Origin: Bacillota bacterium
GTDB taxonomy: Bacteria; Bacillota; Clostridia; Acetivibrionales; DSM-1351
Assembly: GCA_023426005.1 (NCBI GenBank)
Contig: JAFABO010000051.1
Span: 1-8,006, forward strand
Length of the DNA stretch: 8,006 bases
Direction: 5' to 3'
The notes beneath the pieces were generated by a model that saw only the letters and a list, made by a program, of their open reading frames with translations, was not told where the DNA came from and did no database searches. Shown piece by piece: positions 4,323 through 8,006 of this stretch; the stretch's first letter is position 1, and each line of letters begins with the position of its first letter. A program made the translations under genes and the position numbers.

Positions 4323-5759
4323 ATGAGTGAAGAAAAATCACAGGGAGAGCAGCTGAAGGAAAAGCTTTCCTACCAGCCCAGAAATGCTTGGGAACACGGT
4401 GAAAAAGAAATTAGAGATGCCTTTGATCTTTGCGAAAATTACAAGGAATATTTAGATAAAGGTAAAACAGAAAGAGAGTTTGCAGCGATCGTAGAAAAGG
4501 AATTAATTAAAAACGGTTATCAAAATCTGCAAACTCTGTTCAAGCAGGGCAAAAAATTAAGTAAGGGAGCCAGGGTCTATTACATAAATAGGCATAAGGC
4601 GGTTGCATTCGCAATACTTGGGGATAAACCGGTTATTGATGGTATTAACATGGTAGGGGCTCATATTGATTCCCCAAGGCTTGATATCAAACAGAATCCT
4701 CTTTATGAGGATTCAGGCCTTGTTCTGCTTAAAACACATTACTACGGAGGAATAAAGAAATATCAATGGGTTGCAATCCCATACTCTCTTCATGGAGTTG
4801 TTGTCAAGGCAGACGGAACAAAAGTCGAAATATGTATCGGAGAAGACGAATCTGATCCTGTATTTACAATAACCGACCTGCTTCCTCATCTGGCACAGGA
4901 TCAGATGCAGAAGAAGGCGACCGAAGTGGTGGCCGGAGAGAGCTTAAATGTATTGATAGGCTCCAGGCCATATAATGATAAGAAGGTTAAGGACAAAATT
5001 AAGCTGAACATATTAAAAATCCTCAATGAAAAATACAGCATAGTTGAAGAGGATTTTCTTTCTGCCGAGCTGGAGGCAGTTCCGGCGTTTAAGGCAAAGG
5101 ACATCGGACTTGACAGAAGTATGGTGGGGGCATATGGACAGGATGACCGGGTGTGTGCTTATACATGCTTGAAGGCCATGCTGGAGACAAAGCCGGCAGA
5201 TAAGACCGCACTGTGTATATTGACCGACAAGGAGGAAATTGGAAGTACAGGAAACACAGGGGCTAAATCCAATTTTCTCAGGAGTTTCATTTCAAAATTG
5301 ATTTATTTGACAAATATTAATTATTCGGATATTTTGCTCAATCAATGCCTGGAAAATTCCATAATGTTATCGGCTGATGTCAACCCTGCCGTTGATCCGG
5401 CATATCAGGAGGTTCAGGAAAAGAGAAATGCCTCCTACATGGGCAATGGAGTTTTAATACAGAAATATACTGGTTCAAGGGGTAAATATGATGCCAGTGA
5501 TGCAAATGCCGAGGCAGTTGGACTAATAAGGAAGCTTTTCAACGAGAAAGGGATAATATGGCATACTTCCGAAATGGGAAAGGTTGACCAGGGCGGAGGA
5601 GGTACCATAGCACAGTATGTTGCAAACCTTGGCGTTGAAGTACTTGACTGCGGAGTGCCGCTGCTTTCAATGCATTCACCTGTAGAGGTGACCAGTAAAA
5701 TAGATATTTACATGTGCTACAAGGCTATGAAGGTCTTCCTTGAAAGCAATCTGGGCTGA
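4323..5759 (+). CDS. M18 family metalloaminopeptidase (aspartyl-aminopeptidase-like)
   Basis: A 478-residue cytosolic zinc aminopeptidase that removes N-terminal residues from peptides, probably in protein turnover. The dizinc motifs of family M18 are all visible: GAHIDSPRLD (112-121, ligand His114 and Asp116), YGQDDR (271-276, bridging Asp274), DKEEIGS (302-308, catalytic Glu304 and ligand Glu305), SADVNP (350-355, Asp352) and LSMHSP (448-453, ligand His451). The segment around 122-260 is the M18 insertion domain used for oligomer assembly. Length and style fit the bacterial 'putative aminopeptidase 1' branch rather than E. coli-type PepB enzymes. GGGAG lies six bases before the ATG. It is first of four plus-strand genes spaced 69, 74 and 93 bases apart, perhaps one transcription unit. 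Substrate preference is not readable from the sequence. Confidence 0.93.
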   Translation: MSEEKSQGEQLKEKLSYQPRNAWEHGEKEIRDAFDLCENYKEYLDKGKTEREFAAIVEKELIKNGYQNLQTLFKQGKKLSKGARVYYINRHKAVAFAILGDKPVIDGINMVGAHIDSPRLDIKQNPLYEDSGLVLLKTHYYGGIKKYQWVAIPYSLHGVVVKADGTKVEICIGEDESDPVFTITDLLPHLAQDQMQKKATEVVAGESLNVLIGSRPYNDKKVKDKIKLNILKILNEKYSIVEEDFLSAELEAVPAFKAKDIGLDRSMVGAYGQDDRVCAYTCLKAMLETKPADKTALCILTDKEEIGSTGNTGAKSNFLRSFISKLIYLTNINYSDILLNQCLENSIMLSADVNPAVDPAYQEVQEKRNASYMGNGVLIQKYTGSRGKYDASDANAEAVGLIRKLFNEKGIIWHTSEMGKVDQGGGGTIAQYVANLGVEVLDCGVPLLSMHSPVEVTSKIDIYMCYKAMKVFLESNLG

Positions 5760-5828
5760 TGCTTTTAATGGGGAATTTAACCACCGGTACCGACTACAGA
5801 AGCTAAACTTTATTCTAAGGAGAAAAAC

Positions 5829-6689
5829 ATGATAAAATTTGGACCTTCCGGAAATTCTGACAGCTTTTATGAACAAGGATACAAGTCATCTTCACAAATG
5901 CCTGCGTGGCTGGCCGGAATGGGCCTGGACGCATACGAATACTCCTGTACCAAGGGGGTGAATGTAGGAGAGGCAACTGCAACCGAAATCGGCCGGCAGG
6001 CACAGGATAACAACATATTTTTAAGTATACACGCCCCATATTATATAAACATGTCCAGTGAGGAAGAGGAAAAAAGAGAAAATTCCAAAAGATATATTCT
6101 GGAAACACTCAGAGTAGCAAAATGGATGAATGCAAAAAGAATAGTCGTGCATACCGGCTCCTGCAGCAAGGTGGGGAGGGAAACTGCGCTTAAGTATGCC
6201 CTGCAGATACTGGAGGAAACACTGGAGCTCTCTGATGCTGCAGGTTACGGAGACGTGCACATCTGCCCGGAGGTGTTGGGAAAACAAAATCAGCTGGGTA
6301 CCATAGAAGAAATAATGGAAATGTGCAAGGCAGATGAAAGGATCATTCCCACAATCGATTTTGGACATGTGCACGCCAGAGGTCTTGGAAGGCTTAATTC
6401 TGAAGAGGATTTTGCAGCTGTGATAGACATAATCGAAAACTCAATCGGAAAGGAAAGGACGAGAAATATTCACTGCCATTTCAGCAGGATCGAGTTTTCA
6501 AAAGGAGGAGAAAAAAGACACTGGAATTTTTCCGACAGGCAGTTCGGACCGGAATTTGAACACCTGGCTCCAATACTTGTCAAAAGAAAAATGGAGCCCG
6601 TAATTATTTGTGAATCAAGAGGAATGATGGCGGAGGATGCCCTTGAAATGAAAAGGCTTTATTTGCAGGCCAGAGAAAAATATGAATAA
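5829..6689 (+). CDS. Endonuclease-IV-like TIM-barrel protein (AP endonuclease family 2)
   Basis: A 286-residue protein of the xylose-isomerase-like TIM-barrel fold, closest in motif order to endonuclease IV (Nfo), which cuts DNA at abasic sites. Matching metal ligands: SIHAPYYIN (His68, Nfo His69), VVHTGS (His108, Nfo His109), CPEVLGK (Glu148, Nfo Glu145), DFGH (Asp177 and His180, Nfo Asp179 and His182), NIHCHFS (His215 or His217, Nfo His216), KRHWNF (His231, Nfo His231) and CESRG (Glu262, Nfo Glu261). The Asp229 that completes the third zinc site of Nfo is not obvious; Lys229 stands two before His231. So DNA-repair activity is plausible but not certain. AAGGAG at 5817-5822 sets the start. 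It lies between the M18 aminopeptidase and aroQ, with no terminator on either side. No gene symbol is given because orthology to nfo is unclear. Confidence 0.82.
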   Translation: MIKFGPSGNSDSFYEQGYKSSSQMPAWLAGMGLDAYEYSCTKGVNVGEATATEIGRQAQDNNIFLSIHAPYYINMSSEEEEKRENSKRYILETLRVAKWMNAKRIVVHTGSCSKVGRETALKYALQILEETLELSDAAGYGDVHICPEVLGKQNQLGTIEEIMEMCKADERIIPTIDFGHVHARGLGRLNSEEDFAAVIDIIENSIGKERTRNIHCHFSRIEFSKGGEKRHWNFSDRQFGPEFEHLAPILVKRKMEPVIICESRGMMAEDALEMKRLYLQAREKYE

Positions 6690-6736
6690 TCACAGGCCGA
6701 AGGCTCGAAACACGTATTATAGGCTTTTGGCTGTGA
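6690..6736. repeat. Imperfect inverted repeat between the TIM-barrel gene and aroQ
   Basis: TCACAGGCC (6690-6698) can pair with GGCTGTGA (6729-6736), leaving one bulged G; inside it GCC-GAA-GGC (6696-6704) offers a competing small hairpin. No T-run follows, so it is not an ordinary terminator. It might be a processing or attenuation structure in a shared transcript. Confidence 0.35.
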
Positions 6737-6763
6737 CTACAGAAAATATAAAGGAGGTTGACA

Positions 6764-7210
6764 ATGAAAAAAGTATTGGTTATAAACGGTCCAAATCTCA
6801 ATCTGTTGGGGGTCCGGGAAAAAGGAGTTTATGGAAATGAAACACTTCTGGACATAGCAAAGGCAGTTAATATCACCTCAGAACAACTGGGGCTTGAAAC
6901 TGACTTTGTCCAGAGCAACCATGAGGGAGAGATTATTGACAAGCTGCATGCTGCAAGGGGAGTTTATGAAACTGTGATAATCAATGCAGGAGCGTATACC
7001 CATTACAGTATAGCTATCAGGGATGCCATAAAGTCAATTGAGATACCTACAATAGAGATACATCTCTCAAATATACATAGCAGGGAAGAATTCAGACATA
7101 CATCTGTAATAGCGCCTGTTTGTGCAGGACAGATATGCGGCTTTGGAAAAATGAGTTATATTCTGGCTTTGCATGCTGCAGCAAACCTGAACGGCTATAT
7201 ATACGGCTGA
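6764..7210 (+). CDS. aroQ: Type II 3-dehydroquinate dehydratase
   Basis: Converts 3-dehydroquinate to 3-dehydroshikimate in the shikimate pathway, as a cytosolic dodecamer. The 148-residue length is right for type II enzymes. All key residues are visible and sit one position before those of M. tuberculosis AroQ: Arg18 and Tyr23 in the lid loop (LLGVREKGVYG), Asn74 and His80 in INAGAYTH, His100 in EIHLSN and Arg111 in EEFRHTSV. A TTG at 6758 could extend the frame by two residues, but AAGGAGG at 6751-6757 is six bases from ATG 6764 and its last base abuts the TTG, so 6764 is the start. The next gene is an M24 Xaa-Pro peptidase, the known Firmicutes neighbour (compare B. subtilis yqhS-yqhT-efp). 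Confidence 0.96.
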   Translation: MKKVLVINGPNLNLLGVREKGVYGNETLLDIAKAVNITSEQLGLETDFVQSNHEGEIIDKLHAARGVYETVIINAGAYTHYSIAIRDAIKSIEIPTIEIHLSNIHSREEFRHTSVIAPVCAGQICGFGKMSYILALHAAANLNGYIYG

Positions 7211-7303
7211 AAAGAAAGGGAATTGATATAAGATTGAACCGGGTTTTTAAGGTTAATTAAAAAAATAGCAGAGTGAGCGCTTATGACGCAGATTGGAGTT
7301 AGA

Positions 7304-8006
7304 ATGTTTAGTATTAATAATATGGAAAACAGGCTTGAAAAATTCAGAATAAAACTGGCCGGTATGCAGCTGGATGCTGCATTGATAACCAAAAGGGAAA
7401 GCTACATGTATCTTTCTGGTTTTACAGGTACATCGGCAAATCTGGTTATAACAGCAAATAAGGCATATTTGCTCACGGATTTCAGATATGCGGAGCAATC
7501 TTCAAAGCAGGCCCCCTTATTTGAGATAATCCAGCATAAACCGGATATAAATGAATCAATAATCCAGGTAATCCATTCGGAAAATGTAAAAACCCTTGGC
7601 TTCGAAGATCTGGCGGTAAGTTTTTCGGCATATGAAGTACTGGCTGGTAAACTCAAGGGCATCGTACTTAAGGGCATGGGTCCGGTGGTTGATGAAATGA
7701 GGAGCATAAAAGATGAGCAGGAAATAGAAATAATCAGCAAAGCTGTCAAGATAGCTGATGATGCACTAATGCAGGTGCTGCCGCTGATAAAGCCGGGGAT
7801 CACCGAACTGGATGTTGCTGCCGAGCTGGAATACAGAATGAAGAAACTGGGAGCAACAGCTCCATCCTTTGAAACAATTGTAGCCTCCGGATTGAGATCC
7901 TCGATGCCCCATGGTGTGGCGTCTGAGAAAAAACTTGAACTGGGTGATACAATCACAATAGATTTTGGAGCCCTGTACAATCATTACTGCTCGGATATAA
8001 CAAGGA
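7304..8006 (+). CDS. M24B family Xaa-Pro aminopeptidase, N-terminal part (cut by window end)
   Basis: Metallopeptidase of the aminopeptidase P / prolidase group, which cleaves the bond before proline; cytosolic. The visible 234 residues contain the creatinase-like N-terminal domain (about 7-130, with YMYLSGFTGTSA and LLTDFRYAEQ), the linker DEMRSIKDEQEIE (130-142), and the start of the pita-bread catalytic domain with MPHGVAS (His203), DFGA (metal ligand Asp220) and SDITR (metal ligand Asp231). The remaining His and two Glu ligands lie beyond the window. Three in-frame Met codons are possible: 7283 (weak ribosome site), 7304 (GGAG at 7295-7298, five bases away) and 7322 (family-like MENRLEKF, no ribosome site). 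I chose 7304, with moderate certainty. It is 93 bases after aroQ; efp usually comes next in Firmicutes. The frame is open and undamaged to the end. Confidence 0.92.
   Translation, partial: MFSINNMENRLEKFRIKLAGMQLDAALITKRESYMYLSGFTGTSANLVITANKAYLLTDFRYAEQSSKQAPLFEIIQHKPDINESIIQVIHSENVKTLGFEDLAVSFSAYEVLAGKLKGIVLKGMGPVVDEMRSIKDEQEIEIISKAVKIADDALMQVLPLIKPGITELDVAAELEYRMKKLGATAPSFETIVASGLRSSMPHGVASEKKLELGDTITIDFGALYNHYCSDITR

Noticed and set aside
7402..7980. Minus-strand frame of 192 codons opposite the M24 peptidase
   Set aside because: It lies wholly antisense to a clear peptidase reading frame, is rich in Ser and Ile as expected of an antisense shadow, and has no family motif.
1..8006. CRISPR arrays, tRNA or rRNA genes, insertion sequences, phage attachment sites
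   Set aside because: I found no spaced direct repeats, cloverleaf-like segments, transposase or integrase frames by eye. The short repeats present are isolated dyads or a single tandem duplication.

Overview
The window looks like AT-rich Firmicutes DNA, most likely a clostridium, possibly of the Ruminiclostridium type. That is inferred from the gene content, the strong AGGAGG-like ribosome sites and the protein style; no rRNA or other decisive marker is present. Housekeeping genes flank a small accessory stretch.

Layout. (1) Positions 1-587 hold the 3' part of mnmA (tRNA 2-thiouridylase), followed by a clear intrinsic terminator at 626-650. (2) Positions 698-3066, on the + strand, are an accessory patch. 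It has two AT-rich inverted repeats, one of them a perfect 13-bp palindrome lying over the -10 of a good sigma-A promoter. A DUF2975-like four-helix membrane protein and a YozG-type Xre regulator follow as a pair. Then come three acetyltransferase (GNAT) loci in a row: a truncated chimeric one (1611-1964), an intact one (2027-2791) and one with an internal deletion and frame change (2855-3066). (3) A short minus-strand ORF of 43 codons (3104-3235) has a TTG start, a strong ribosome site and its own promoter; it is easily missed. (4) A minus-strand PHP-family histidinol phosphatase (3313-4116). (5) A divergent AT-rich intergenic region with repeated ATATCTTAAATA motifs. (6) A plus-strand run of four closely spaced genes: M18 aminopeptidase, endonuclease-IV-like TIM-barrel protein, aroQ, and an M24 Xaa-Pro peptidase cut by the window end.

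How the genes fit together. The aroQ - M24 peptidase pair is a known Firmicutes arrangement, usually followed by efp, so efp is expected just beyond the window. The membrane protein and the Xre regulator probably form one transcription unit, and the palindrome over their promoter is a natural candidate operator for autoregulation. The patch between mnmA and hisJ looks like a zone of gene gain and decay.

I saw no tRNA, rRNA, CRISPR array, transposase or phage gene. I see no convincing large undescribed system. The most interesting items are the palindromic promoter of the membrane-protein/Xre pair, the hidden 43-codon ORF with a hairpin in its promoter, and the altered metal site of the endonuclease-IV-like protein.
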